From NCBI GenBank assembly GCA_003599485.1, contig QZKM01000027.1:1-64000 (forward strand): a DNA stretch of 64,000 bases, written 5' to 3'. The first letter of the stretch is position 1, and each line of letters begins with the position of its first letter. A program made the position numbers and the translations under genes. This DNA is from Gammaproteobacteria bacterium (lineage in GTDB: Bacteria; Pseudomonadota; Gammaproteobacteria; SURF-13). Shown here in pieces: positions 1-9,520 of the stretch. The notes under the pieces were generated by a model. That model had not been told where the DNA came from, did no database searches, and saw only the letters and a program-made list of their open reading frames with translations.

Positions 1-439
1 CCCCCCGCCGCCGCTCGCCTCCGGAAAGACTGAAGCCCGGATTATCGCGCAGGTGGGTAATGTGGAATTCACGCAGTAATTCCTCCAGTTCCTGCTCCTG
101 CTCCCCGGCGCTGAGCTCCGGTCGCAGTTGCAGCACCGCGAGAATGTTCTCCGCCACGGTAAGCTTGCGAAACACCGACGGCTCCTGCGGCAGATAGCCC
201 AGCCCCAGGCGCGCGCGCGCGTGCATGGGGTAGGCGGTGATGTCGAAACCATCCAGGTGGATGGCGCCGCCGTCGGCGGGCACCAGACCCACGATCATGT
301 AAAAACAGGTGGTCTTGCCCGCTCCATTCGGCCCCAGCAGCCCCACCACCTCGCCGCTGCCCACCTCCAGCGACACCGAGTTCACCACCTCGCGCGCCTT
401 GTAGCGCTTGACCAGGCGCGAGGCCGAAAGTTTGCTCAT
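1..439 (-). CDS. lptB: LPS export ABC transporter ATP-binding protein LptB (partial, runs off window start)
   Basis: Reverse-strand reading from the ATG at 437-439 gives ABC ATPase sequence; overlaps the lptA stop (ATGA); gene order kdsD-kdsC-lptC-lptA-lptB. Confidence 0.85.
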   Translation of the reverse strand, partial: MSKLSASRLVKRYKAREVVNSVSLEVGSGEVVGLLGPNGAGKTTCFYMIVGLVPADGGAIHLDGFDITAYPMHARARLGLGYLPQEPSVFRKLTVAENILAVLQLRPELSAGEQEQELEELLREFHITHLRDNPGFSLSGGERRRG

Positions 440-957
440 GGCTTCTTCGCGCCCGACGCGTTCTTGCCCTTGGGCGGAATCACCACCTGCACGCGCTCCT
501 TGCCGGTGGGCGCCTTGGCGGCCTGAACCACGTCGGCGCGCGTGTCGTACTCGATGCGGTTGCCGCTGAACTCGTTGCCCTCATGCCAGAGGTGCGCGCC
601 TTCGTACAAAATCAGCTGCCCGGTGTTGGCGTAATATTCCATACGCCGCGCCCTGGCGCGCATGTCCTCGTCTTTTTTGTCGGGACGCTGCTTGTAGCGC
701 GCCGGATTGCCCTCCGCCACCACCTTTTGCAGTTGTCTATCCGGGGTATAAGCGGTGACGATGTCCGCATCCAGCCGTAGGGTGCCTTGCGTCACCACCA
801 CGTTGCCCCTGTAGATGCTGATACCTTTCTTGTCATCTATCTCCGCGGTATCCGCTTCGATATTGATCGGCTGGTCCTTGTCCGTGGACAACGCCCCGGG
901 CGCGCCCGCCCAGCCGAGCGCGAGCAGCAACAGGGCTGCCTTAAGGCTGCGGCGCAT
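436..957 (-). CDS. lptA: LPS transport periplasmic protein LptA
   Basis: Translation MRRSLKAALLLLALG...DQPINIEADTAEIDDKKGISIYRGNVVVTQGTLRL is typical LptA; start moved to the signal peptide Met at 957. Confidence 0.9.
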   Translation of the reverse strand: MRRSLKAALLLLALGWAGAPGALSTDKDQPINIEADTAEIDDKKGISIYRGNVVVTQGTLRLDADIVTAYTPDRQLQKVVAEGNPARYKQRPDKKDEDMRARARRMEYYANTGQLILYEGAHLWHEGNEFSGNRIEYDTRADVVQAAKAPTGKERVQVVIPPKGKNASGAKKP

Positions 958-1570
958 TGGGCAGGCTGTTTTTTGGTTTTTGTCCGGTGTTGACTTCATA
1001 AGTACCTTTCACTTTGGCAAGCAGCTGTACGCGGCCTTCCTTCAAAAACACCTTCATTCCCACGGCGTGCGTGACGCTGGTCTCACCCACGATGGTCACC
1101 GGCCGGGCCGTCTCGGCATACTCCTCGTCCACCTTGACGTGCAGATCGCGCGTGTCCAGGCGCCACCTGAGCCTGGGCTCCGCCTCGGGGTTTTCGATGC
1201 GCACCGCGTCTTGCAGCCATACGCTGTCGCGGTCCTTGGCCAGCAGGCCGCGTTCCGCCCGCACCTGCCACGGCGGCGCATTCTCCTGAAACACGGTGAG
1301 CAACGGCTGGATGAATTCCGTGCTGCCGTCGTCCGGATAGTGCAGCATGCGTTGCGCGCGCAGGCGGTGCTCAGGTCGTCCGTCCACGCCCATGCCGGTG
1401 GCGACAAAGTCGTCCATGGTGGTGTCCGGCACGTGGCGCCGCGCCGCGCGCCGGTCATCGGGCGGAGCGCTGATGTAAAGCAGCCATTGAGTCAGCAAGG
1501 CCAACAGCCCCAGCGCGGCCAGCCACCCCAACACCCCCCAGCCCTGCCGCTTAAACCAGCCCAACATCAA
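941..1570 (-). CDS. lptC: LPS export system protein LptC
   Basis: Single N-terminal TM, LptC-like length, position between kdsC and lptA. Confidence 0.85.
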   Translation of the reverse strand: MMLGWFKRQGWGVLGWLAALGLLALLTQWLLYISAPPDDRRAARRHVPDTTMDDFVATGMGVDGRPEHRLRAQRMLHYPDDGSTEFIQPLLTVFQENAPPWQVRAERGLLAKDRDSVWLQDAVRIENPEAEPRLRWRLDTRDLHVKVDEEYAETARPVTIVGETSVTHAVGMKVFLKEGRVQLLAKVKGTYEVNTGQKPKNSLPNAPQP

Positions 1571-1582
1571 GGCATGTATAGT

Positions 1583-2104
1583 TTAAAGGTAAACCTTGAA
1601 CTGCCCATCCAGCTTGCCCTGCGCCTGCATGATGAGTTCGCACACGTCGCGCGCCGCGCCGCGCCCGCCGTTGCTCGGCGTCTGCCAGTGGGCGTGGCTT
1701 TTGACCAGGGGATGCGCGTCCTGCACCGCGATGGCGAGCCCCACGCGGCGCAGCACCGGCAAGTCCACCACGTCGTCGCCGACAAACGCGACCTGTTCCA
1801 TGCGCAACTTGAGCCTGGCGATGAGCGCCTCGAACGCGGGCAATTTATCGCGCTGCCCCTGAAACACATGTTCTATCCCCAGGCTCGCCATGCGATGATC
1901 CACCACCCTGGAAGTGCGTCCGGTGATCACCGCGAGCGTCACGCCCGTGGCCTGCAACATCTTCATGCCGTGCCCGTCGCGCGAGTTGAACGCCTTGTAC
2001 TCCTGGCCGTCGTCGGCGAGATACAGGCTGCCGTCGGTCAGCACCCCGTCCACGTCGAACACCACCAATTTGATCTGGGAGGCCTTGTCGAGGATGTCTT
2101 GCAT
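1583..2104 (-). CDS. kdsC: 3-deoxy-D-manno-octulosonate 8-phosphate phosphatase KdsC (HAD)
   Basis: IKLVVFDVDGVLTDGSLYL HAD motif; operon context. Confidence 0.93.
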   Translation of the reverse strand: MQDILDKASQIKLVVFDVDGVLTDGSLYLADDGQEYKAFNSRDGHGMKMLQATGVTLAVITGRTSRVVDHRMASLGIEHVFQGQRDKLPAFEALIARLKLRMEQVAFVGDDVVDLPVLRRVGLAIAVQDAHPLVKSHAHWQTPSNGGRGAARDVCELIMQAQGKLDGQFKVYL

Positions 2105-2190
2105 AGTTACAGTGGCGAGTGGCCAGTAGCGAGTGGCGAGGAAAAATTGGTACCTGGCTACTCGCCACTAGCTACTAGATACTGCCTTAA

Positions 2191-3225
2191 TTAAACCACT
2201 CCCGCGCGCAGCATGTCGTGCATGTTGAAGGCGCCGGCGACTTTGCCTTCCGCGTCCACCACCGGCAGGGCGTTGATCTTGTGTTTCTGCATCAGTTGCA
2301 GCGCCTCCGCGGCGAGCATGCCGGCGTTCACGCGCTTGCAGTTCTTCGTCATCACGTCGGCGACGAGTGTGGCGTGCACGTCCATGCCGTGATCCAGGGT
2401 GCGGCGCAGGTCGCCGTCGGTGAACACCCCGGCGAGACGCCCGTGCGCGTCCACGATCGTGGTCATCCCCAGACCCTTTTTGGTCATCTCCACCAGCGCC
2501 TGACTGAGCTTCACGTCTTCGCGCACCTTGGGGATACGCTCGCCGGTGTGCATGATGTCGTCAATCAACAGCAGCAAACGCCGCCCCAGACGCCCCGCGG
2601 GATGGGAGCGCGCGAAGTCCTGCGCGGTGAAACCGCGCGCCTGCAACAGCGAAACCGCCAGCGCATCGCCCATAACCAGCATGGCGGTAGTGCTGGAGGT
2701 GGGGGCGAGATTGAGCGGACAGGCCTCTTGCTTCACGCTCACGTCTATATGTACATCGGCCATACGCGCCAGCGTGGAGCCGGGGTTGCCGCACAGCGCG
2801 ATGAGCGGCACGCCGAACCGCTTGATGAGCGGCACGATGGTGGTCAGTTCGTCGGTCTCGCCCGAATTGGACAGCGCCAGCACCACGTCCCTGCCGGTAA
2901 TCATGCCAAGATCGCCGTGGCTCGCCTCGGCCGGATGCATGAAGAAGGCCGGGCTGCCAGTGCTGGCCAGCGTGGCCGCGATCTTGCTGCCGATGTGCCC
3001 GGACTTGCCGATGCCGGTAACCACGATGCGTCCTTCGCAGGCGAGCATATGGCGGCAAGCCCGGATAAACGCTTCGCCCACACGCGCGGCGAGCGCGCTC
3101 ACCGCTGCGGCCTCGGTTTCAATCACCGCCAGCGCGAGTTTCTGCAATGCGGCGTCATCGGCCGCAACGGAGGGGGCACTGGAACGTTCCTGTACGGCGT
3201 GCAATGAGGGTTTCTTGTGAGCCAT
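2191..3225 (-). CDS. kdsD: D-arabinose 5-phosphate isomerase KdsD (SIS + CBS domains)
   Basis: GIGKSGHIGSKIAATLASTGSPAFFMHPAEASHGDLGMI SIS motif and C-terminal CBS pair. Confidence 0.93.
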   Translation of the reverse strand: MAHKKPSLHAVQERSSAPSVAADDAALQKLALAVIETEAAAVSALAARVGEAFIRACRHMLACEGRIVVTGIGKSGHIGSKIAATLASTGSPAFFMHPAEASHGDLGMITGRDVVLALSNSGETDELTTIVPLIKRFGVPLIALCGNPGSTLARMADVHIDVSVKQEACPLNLAPTSSTTAMLVMGDALAVSLLQARGFTAQDFARSHPAGRLGRRLLLLIDDIMHTGERIPKVREDVKLSQALVEMTKKGLGMTTIVDAHGRLAGVFTDGDLRRTLDHGMDVHATLVADVMTKNCKRVNAGMLAAEALQLMQKHKINALPVVDAEGKVAGAFNMHDMLRAGVV

Positions 3226-3286
3226 GGTTTAAAGTGTAACGGAATAAAGGCGCGGACAAAACCCCATCTTGCGTTATGATAAGGGA

Positions 3287-3736
3287 ATGCGTTACTGGCT
3301 GATGAAATCCGAACCCGAGGTCTTCGGCATCGAGCATCTGAAACAACGCCGGATTGAGCCGTGGGACGGAGTGAGGAATTACCAGGCGCGCAATTTTTTA
3401 CGCGCAATGCGCGTGGGCGACCGCGCGTTTTTCTATCACTCCAATTGTCCCGCGCCGGGCATTACGGGCATGATGGAAATCGTAAAAAGCGCTTACCCCG
3501 ACGCCACCCAATTTGACCCCACGAGCCCCTATTTCGACCCCAGGAGCGATCCGCAGAATCCGCGCTGGCAGCGTGTGGACGTGCGCTTTGTGCGCGATTT
3601 AAAGCGGCTCGTCAGCCTGCGCGAGATCAAGAACTACCCTGAATTACGCGATCTGCCCCTGGTGCAACGCGGCTCCCGCCTGTCCGTGATGCCGCTCACT
3701 GAACGGCAATGGCGGTTCATTCTCTCCGTGGAATAG
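3287..3736 (+). CDS. EVE domain-containing protein (DUF55/thymocyte nuclear protein-like)
   Basis: MRYWLMKSEPEVFGIEHL...WDGVRNYQARNFLRAMRVGDRAFFYHSN is a typical EVE domain. Confidence 0.9.
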   Translation: MRYWLMKSEPEVFGIEHLKQRRIEPWDGVRNYQARNFLRAMRVGDRAFFYHSNCPAPGITGMMEIVKSAYPDATQFDPTSPYFDPRSDPQNPRWQRVDVRFVRDLKRLVSLREIKNYPELRDLPLVQRGSRLSVMPLTERQWRFILSVE

Positions 3737-3745
3737 ACAGCCGCT

Positions 3746-4003
3746 TCAATGCCAGATGTCACGCCTCGCGCGTTTGCCGTGGAAAACCATTACCAGCACC
3801 CCGGCCAGCAGCGCCAGCACGCCCAACGCCAGCGCCACTCTGGGCATAAGCGCCATGTCGGCCCACAGCATCTGCATATGCTCGACGAAGTGCAGCAATG
3901 AGGACTGCAACAACATTAAAGAATCGGAAATATACAACGCAAGAAAAACGAGCGCCGCGCCGCCGAGCAACAGCACCCAACCCCAGTTCCGTGTGGCAGC
4001 CAT
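3746..4003 (-). CDS. small two-TM hypothetical protein
   Basis: MAATRNWGWVLLLGGAALVFLALYISDSL..., hydrophobic segments; start chosen at 4003. Confidence 0.6.
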   Translation of the reverse strand: MAATRNWGWVLLLGGAALVFLALYISDSLMLLQSSLLHFVEHMQMLWADMALMPRVALALGVLALLAGVLVMVFHGKRARRDIWH

Positions 4004-4082
4004 GGACGCCTCCTTTTTGTGGAGTATTTGAGCAAGGTGTATAACGGAAACCGCGCCATTTGGCAACTGCGCTGTGCGAGCC

Positions 4083-5498
4083 TTACAGCGCCTCCGAAGC
4101 ATAATCCGCCAGGCGCGAGCGTTCGCCGCGGGTGAGCGTCACGTGCCCGCTGTGACGCCAGTTCTTGAAACGGTCCACCACATAGGTAATGCCGGATGTG
4201 GTCTCGGTGAGATACGGCGTGTCTATCTGCGCCACGTTGCCGAGGCACACCACCTTGGCGCCGGGGCCGGCACGCGTGATGAGCGTCTTCATCTGCTTGG
4301 AGGTGAGGTTTTGCGCCTCATCCAGGATGATGAACTTGTTCAAAAATGTGCGCCCGCGCATGAAGTTGAGCGAGCGGATCTTGATCCGGTTGCGCAGCAG
4401 GTCGTTGGTCGCGGCGCGTCCCCAGTCGCCGCCCACGTCGGACTTGGTCAGTACTTCGAGGTTGTCCATCAGCGCGCCCATCCACGGCGTCATCTTTTCT
4501 TCTTCCGTGCCGGGCAGGAAACCGATGTCCTCGCCCACCGGCACGGTGACGCGCGTCATGATGATCTCGCCGTAGCGCTTTTCCTCCAGCACCTGCGCCA
4601 GCCCCGCGGCGAGCGTGAGCAGGGTCTTGCCGCTCCCGGCCACGCCCAGCAGGCTGACAAAATCCACCTCCGGATCCATAAGCAGGTTGAGCGCGAAGTT
4701 CTGCTCGCGGTTCAAGGCATTGATGCCCCACACCGTGTGGCGCGAGCTTTGATAGTCGCGGATCAGTTCAATGGTCGCGCTTTGTCCATCGAGCCGGCGC
4801 ACGATGGCCTCGAAACCGCCGTCGCCCGGGCTGTAGAGAAACTCATTGGGATGCCATTCCTGCACCTGCGGCCCGGTGATTTTGTAAAAGGTGCGCCCGC
4901 TCTCCTTCCACGAGGCCATGTCCTTGCTGTGGCGCTCCCAGAAATCGGCGGGAAGTTCCACGTAACCCTTGAACAGCAGATTGACATCATCCAGCACCTG
5001 GTCGTTGTAGTAGTCCTCGACGTAGATGCCGAGCACCGCCGCCTTGATGCGCAGGTTGATGTCCTTGGAAACCAGTATCACCGCAGCGTCGGGATACTCC
5101 TTCTGCAACGCGAACGCGGTGGCGATGATGTTGTTGTCCGGCTTGTAGCCGGCAAGGCTGTCGTGCGCGCCGCTGAGCAGCGGACGGGTTTGAAAAAACA
5201 ACCGGCCGCGCGCCGCCTCCACGCCCTTGCCGGTATGATTGAACGCGGGCAAGGGCAACCCCTGGTCTATCTCCTCCTTGCTCGCGGCGGCCATCAGATC
5301 GGCAAGGAAGCGGCTCACCTGACGCACGTTGCGCGCCACTTCCGACACGCCCTTCTTGCTCGCGTCCAGCTCCTCCAGCACCACCATGGGGAGATAAATG
5401 TCGTGCTCGTGAAAGCGGAAGATCGCCGTGGGATCGTGCATCAACACGTTGGTGTCGAGCACAAAGATGCGTTTTCCGCTGACCTCTTTTCTGGGCAT
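4083..5498 (-). CDS. PhoH family protein with N-terminal PIN domain
   Basis: N-terminal KRIFVLDTNVLMHDP (PIN), then LLGVAGSGKTLLTLAAGL Walker A and FIILDEAQNLT. Confidence 0.92.
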   Translation of the reverse strand: MPRKEVSGKRIFVLDTNVLMHDPTAIFRFHEHDIYLPMVVLEELDASKKGVSEVARNVRQVSRFLADLMAAASKEEIDQGLPLPAFNHTGKGVEAARGRLFFQTRPLLSGAHDSLAGYKPDNNIIATAFALQKEYPDAAVILVSKDINLRIKAAVLGIYVEDYYNDQVLDDVNLLFKGYVELPADFWERHSKDMASWKESGRTFYKITGPQVQEWHPNEFLYSPGDGGFEAIVRRLDGQSATIELIRDYQSSRHTVWGINALNREQNFALNLLMDPEVDFVSLLGVAGSGKTLLTLAAGLAQVLEEKRYGEIIMTRVTVPVGEDIGFLPGTEEEKMTPWMGALMDNLEVLTKSDVGGDWGRAATNDLLRNRIKIRSLNFMRGRTFLNKFIILDEAQNLTSKQMKTLITRAGPGAKVVCLGNVAQIDTPYLTETTSGITYVVDRFKNWRHSGHVTLTRGERSRLADYASEAL

Positions 5499-5515
5499 AA
5501 ATTCTATTACAGGCG

Positions 5516-5989
5516 CTAATCACCCAGCGCTTTCAACGCCTCCAGCACCTCGTCCACATGCCCGTCCACCTTGACCTTGCGCCACTCTTTGCGCAACACG
5601 CCCTTCTTGTCTATCAAAAACGTGCTGCGCTCGATACCCGTCACCTGTTTGCCGTACATATTTTTTAACTTCATAACATCATACAGCTTGCAGACCTTTT
5701 CATCCTCATCGGAGAGCAGATCGAAGGTGAAGCCCTCCTTGTTCTTGAACAACTCGTGCGACTTCACGCTGTCGCGCGACACCCCCAGCACCACGGCGTT
5801 GAGCTTTTTAAACCCGGCCTGCTCGTCACGGAAATTCTGCCCCTCCAGGGTGCAACCGGGCGTGTTGTCCCTGGGATAAAAATACAACACCACGTTGCCG
5901 CCCTTGAACGCGCTGAGCTTCAAGGTCTTCCCGCCGGTGGCGGGCAATTCAAAATCGGGGGCGGGTTTGCCAATGACCGCCTTACTCAT
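5516..5989 (-). CDS. bcp: thioredoxin-dependent thiol peroxidase (Bcp/PrxQ)
   Basis: YFYPRDNTPGCTLEGQNFRD peroxiredoxin Q motif. Confidence 0.93.
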   Translation of the reverse strand: MSKAVIGKPAPDFELPATGGKTLKLSAFKGGNVVLYFYPRDNTPGCTLEGQNFRDEQAGFKKLNAVVLGVSRDSVKSHELFKNKEGFTFDLLSDEDEKVCKLYDVMKLKNMYGKQVTGIERSTFLIDKKGVLRKEWRKVKVDGHVDEVLEALKALGD

Positions 5990-6021
5990 ACGTCACCTCG
6001 CTCAATCTGTTATCGGCCGCT

Positions 6022-6268
6022 TAAATCCCCCTACCCCCCTTTGCAAAGGGAGACAGAGAAAATCCTACGGAACCTCTGGTTTATTAGAGGGATGTCATTC
6101 CCGCCCCCGATCAGGTCGAGGGCAGGCTCCAGCGGGAATCCAGCAAGCCGTTGAACTTACAGCACTGGATTCCGGGTCTGCGCTTCGCTCCGCCCGGAAT
6201 GACGAAAAAATCAGAGCTTCCCTACTCTTTTGGAGAACCCCCCTTTGCAAAGGGATATGGGGGATTTT
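6022..6268. repeat. composite intergenic repeat: outer ctttgcaaag/ccccc arms around an inner inverted tcattcccg...gaatgacg element
   Basis: aaatccccctacccccctttgcaaagggag (about 6025-6053) and cccccctttgcaaagggatatgggggatttt (about 6237-6267); inner pair gtcattcccg...gggaatccag / actggattccgggt...cggaatgacg (6093-6202). Confidence 0.7.
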
Positions 6269-6813
6269 CATCGCTTCAACGGCTCCAGCACCCCGTCCAG
6301 ATTCAATTCATCGCACAAATTCAAAAACTCCTCGCGCAAACCCGCGATGTGCACATCGGCGGGGACATTCACCGTGATATTCACGTTGAACATGGTGGTA
6401 TCCGAGTGCGTCGAGGTGTAGCTTGCGGTGTACAGGTCTTCGATGTTGATCTGGCGGCTGGCGAAAAACTCCGCCAGGCGGTACAAAATGCCAGGGCGGT
6501 CCACCGTCACCACCTCCACCATGTAGGGCAGCAGATTCCCCTCAGCGGGGCGCGCCTCGGTGCGGCGGCTGGTGAGGGTGAGCTTGAGCTTGTCCTGCAA
6601 CGCGGGCAGCGCCCCCTCCAGCTTGGCGATGCTGTTCCAGTTTCCCGCCACCAGCAGCATCGCGGCAAACTCACTGCCGAGGGCCGCCATGCGGCTGTCG
6701 AGCACGCTGCACCCGCTGTCCAGTATGCCCTGGGCCAGCTCCTTGAACAGCCCTACCCGGTCCTTGCCCAGGGCGCAGATGACAAGCTGGACGTTAATTT
6801 TGTGATTGGTAAT
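6268..6813 (-). CDS. glycine cleavage system transcriptional repressor-like double ACT domain protein (GcvR family)
   Basis: INVQLVICALGKDRVGLFKELAQGILDSGCSVLDSRMAALG...VEVVTVDRPGILYRLAEFFASRQINIEDL; N-terminal ACT sequence extends upstream of the track's GTG start; ATT at 6811-6813 is a possible start. Confidence 0.75.
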   Translation of the reverse strand: MTNHKINVQLVICALGKDRVGLFKELAQGILDSGCSVLDSRMAALGSEFAAMLLVAGNWNSIAKLEGALPALQDKLKLTLTSRRTEARPAEGNLLPYMVEVVTVDRPGILYRLAEFFASRQINIEDLYTASYTSTHSDTTMFNVNITVNVPADVHIAGLREEFLNLCDELNLDGVLEPLKR

Positions 6814-6890
6814 GACAGTCCCCGCGAACTTAAGCCCTACATCCGTAAGGCAACGTTACAGGGGATTATACAAGAATGAAGCGCGAGGCG

Positions 6891-6921
6891 GAAAAAGAAA
6901 GCCCCTCGTGAGAGGGGCTTT
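6891..6921 (-). terminator. Rho-independent terminator downstream of pilA
   Basis: aaagcccctc-gtga-gaggggcttt perfect 10-bp stem; on the minus strand followed by CTTTTTC. Confidence 0.85.
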
Positions 6922-6964
6922 GAGTGGTTGGGCTTACCGCAGTCAGCCCAACGGTGCTTGTTGT

Positions 6965-7002
6965 GATGGGTTACGCTACGCTTCACCCATCCTACGCGCT
7001 AC
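6965..7002. repeat. REP-like element copy a (gatgggttacgctacgcttcacccatcctacgcgctac)
   Basis: GATGGGT/ACCCATC hairpin; same family as the copies flanking the RAYT at 32768-33298. Confidence 0.75.
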
Positions 7003-7024
7003 AGCTTGCAAACTATCTAGTCTA

Positions 7025-7453
7025 TTAACGGCAGTTGCTGGGGCGATATTTGTCCGCCAAGGTACCACCGGTACAGTTCCAGTTGATTTCTTGAGCCGGC
7101 GGAGTACCTGCAACGAGAGCTGCGCCGCCCGAAGTAGGCACTAAGGTCATCGTTCCATTACCTGCAGCTGCAGTGTAAGTGATCGTGATTGTCCCGTCAG
7201 CGCCGACTCCTATCGAGGTAACAGCATCGGTAGCGCTGGGCGCAGTCCATCCCGCCGACAAGCTAGCTGCTCCTGCGGCGGCATTTTCGGCAACCGTAGT
7301 CTTTGCGGAGGCAGCCAAACTAAGTCCTTCAGTTACTCGTGCGCGTACCGTATAGTCCTGATACGCTGGAATCGCCACCGCCGCCAAGATGCCGATGATG
7401 GCGACCACGATCATCAGTTCAATAAGGGTAAAGCCCCGTTGTATTTTGTTCAT
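7025..7453 (-). CDS. pilA: type IV major pilin PilA
   Basis: [44 protein letters not shown]: prepilin cleavage site (G/FTLIE) and N-terminal helix. Confidence 0.95.
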   Translation of the reverse strand: MNKIQRGFTLIELMIVVAIIGILAAVAIPAYQDYTVRARVTEGLSLAASAKTTVAENAAAGAASLSAGWTAPSATDAVTSIGVGADGTITITYTAAAGNGTMTLVPTSGGAALVAGTPPAQEINWNCTGGTLADKYRPSNCR

Positions 7454-7543
7454 GTTGATCTCCTCCGTGGTTTTTAAAGTTTGTCTCGGCCCCCTTTCGA
7501 TACGGCACATGAGGCGAAAGAGACGTTTGACACAATAATTACG

Positions 7544-7558
7544 GCAGAAATCATGCCA
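7544..7558 (-). promoter_or_regulatory. putative sigma-54 (-24/-12) promoter of pilA
   Basis: Minus strand TGGCATGATTTCTGC against consensus TGGCAYG-N4-TTGC; GG and GC elements 12 nt apart; ~90 nt upstream of the pilA ATG. Confidence 0.7.
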
Positions 7559-7685
7559 GTCCGCCGGAATCGGGCCGTGTTATACATATAACTCATTGTT
7601 ATTAAATAAATTTTATTGACAAGCACGTACTGTTTGGCTATCGTCAACGGGATATTCCCAGGTCTTTCCGGCTAAAACAGCTACT

Positions 7686-7712
7686 CATTCAGGTCCAAAT
7701 GTGACCTGAATG
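7686..7712. promoter_or_regulatory. perfect 10-bp inverted repeat upstream of pilA and the phd-PIN operon
   Basis: cattcaggtc-caaatgt-gacctgaatg. Confidence 0.5.
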
Positions 7713-7779
7713 GTCATGTCTCCGGGGGGCTTGATTCATTCCGTTTACTTGCAATGAGAGATACCCATCAAGGCCGCGC

Positions 7780-7817
7780 TTGACACCATTAATATAGCCA
7801 TTTAACATGACTATATT
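7780..7817 (+). promoter_or_regulatory. putative promoter/operator of the Phd-PIN toxin-antitoxin operon
   Basis: TTGACA (7780-7785), 17-bp spacer, TAACAT (7803-7808); AATATAG-N13-CTATATT inverted repeat (7791-7817) spans the -10. Confidence 0.6.
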
Positions 7818-7832
7818 ATGAGGTAGAGATGA

Positions 7833-8060
7833 ATGGCAAAGTTTAATATAGCCGAGGCCAAGGCCCGCTTCTCTGAGCTGGTGCAGAAGACCATGTTGGG
7901 TGAAGAGGTGGTGATTGCCAAGGATAACAAGCCCGTGGTCAAGCTGGTGCCGGTGGAGCGGCTGCGGCTGCGGCGCAAACCTGGCTCAGGAAAAGGCCAG
8001 ATTCTCTACGTGGCGCCGGACTTTGACGCCACCCCGGCAGACTTCAGGGATTACACCTGA
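7833..8060 (+). CDS. type II antitoxin, Phd/YefM family
   Basis: MAKFNIAEAKARFSELVQKTMLGEEVVIAKDNKPVVKLVPV; TGATG overlap with the PIN toxin. Confidence 0.9.
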   Translation: MAKFNIAEAKARFSELVQKTMLGEEVVIAKDNKPVVKLVPVERLRLRRKPGSGKGQILYVAPDFDATPADFRDYT

Positions 8061-8446
8061 TGCGTCTTTTACTCGACACTCACGCGTTTCTCTGGTGGGT
8101 GGAAGATGCACCGGAACTTTCCAGGAAAGCGCGGCAAGCGGTGGCCAATCCCGGCAACGAGTGCTTCCTGAGTCTGGTGAGCTGCTGGGAAATGGCAATC
8201 AAACTGAGCCTTGGTAAACTCAAATTGTCGGGCGTGATTGAGCGCTTCATCCCGGAGCAGCTTTCAATCAATGGATTCCACCGGCTTGAGATCGGCTTTC
8301 GTCACGTAACGCAGGTCGCCTCCCTGCCTTTCCACCACCGTGATCCCTTTGACCGCCTGCTGGTGGCGCAGGCCAGAGAAGAAAAACTGGCAATTGTTTC
8401 AGCCGATGCCGTGTTTCAAAAATACGGCGTGAAGCGAATTTGGTAA
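8060..8446 (+). CDS. type II toxin, PIN domain
   Basis: MRLLLDTHAFLWWVEDAPELS...SCWEMAIK...HHRDPFDRLLVAQA...IVSADAVFQKYGV. Confidence 0.9.
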   Translation: MRLLLDTHAFLWWVEDAPELSRKARQAVANPGNECFLSLVSCWEMAIKLSLGKLKLSGVIERFIPEQLSINGFHRLEIGFRHVTQVASLPFHHRDPFDRLLVAQAREEKLAIVSADAVFQKYGVKRIW

Positions 8447-8462
8447 AACATCGAGGGACTAA

Positions 8463-9482
<1,020 letters not shown>

Positions 9483-9520
9483 AGGTCTTGCGCCTCCAGC
9501 GCCTCTGATTAATCCCTTCG

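Noticed and set aside
815-2194. 459-aa + strand ORF opposite lptC/kdsC
   Set aside because: High-GC shadow ORF antisense to well-supported genes; low-complexity H/R/Q/A composition, no domain
4074-5519. 481-aa + strand ORF opposite phoH
   Set aside because: Antisense shadow ORF; the PhoH protein is strongly supported on the other strand
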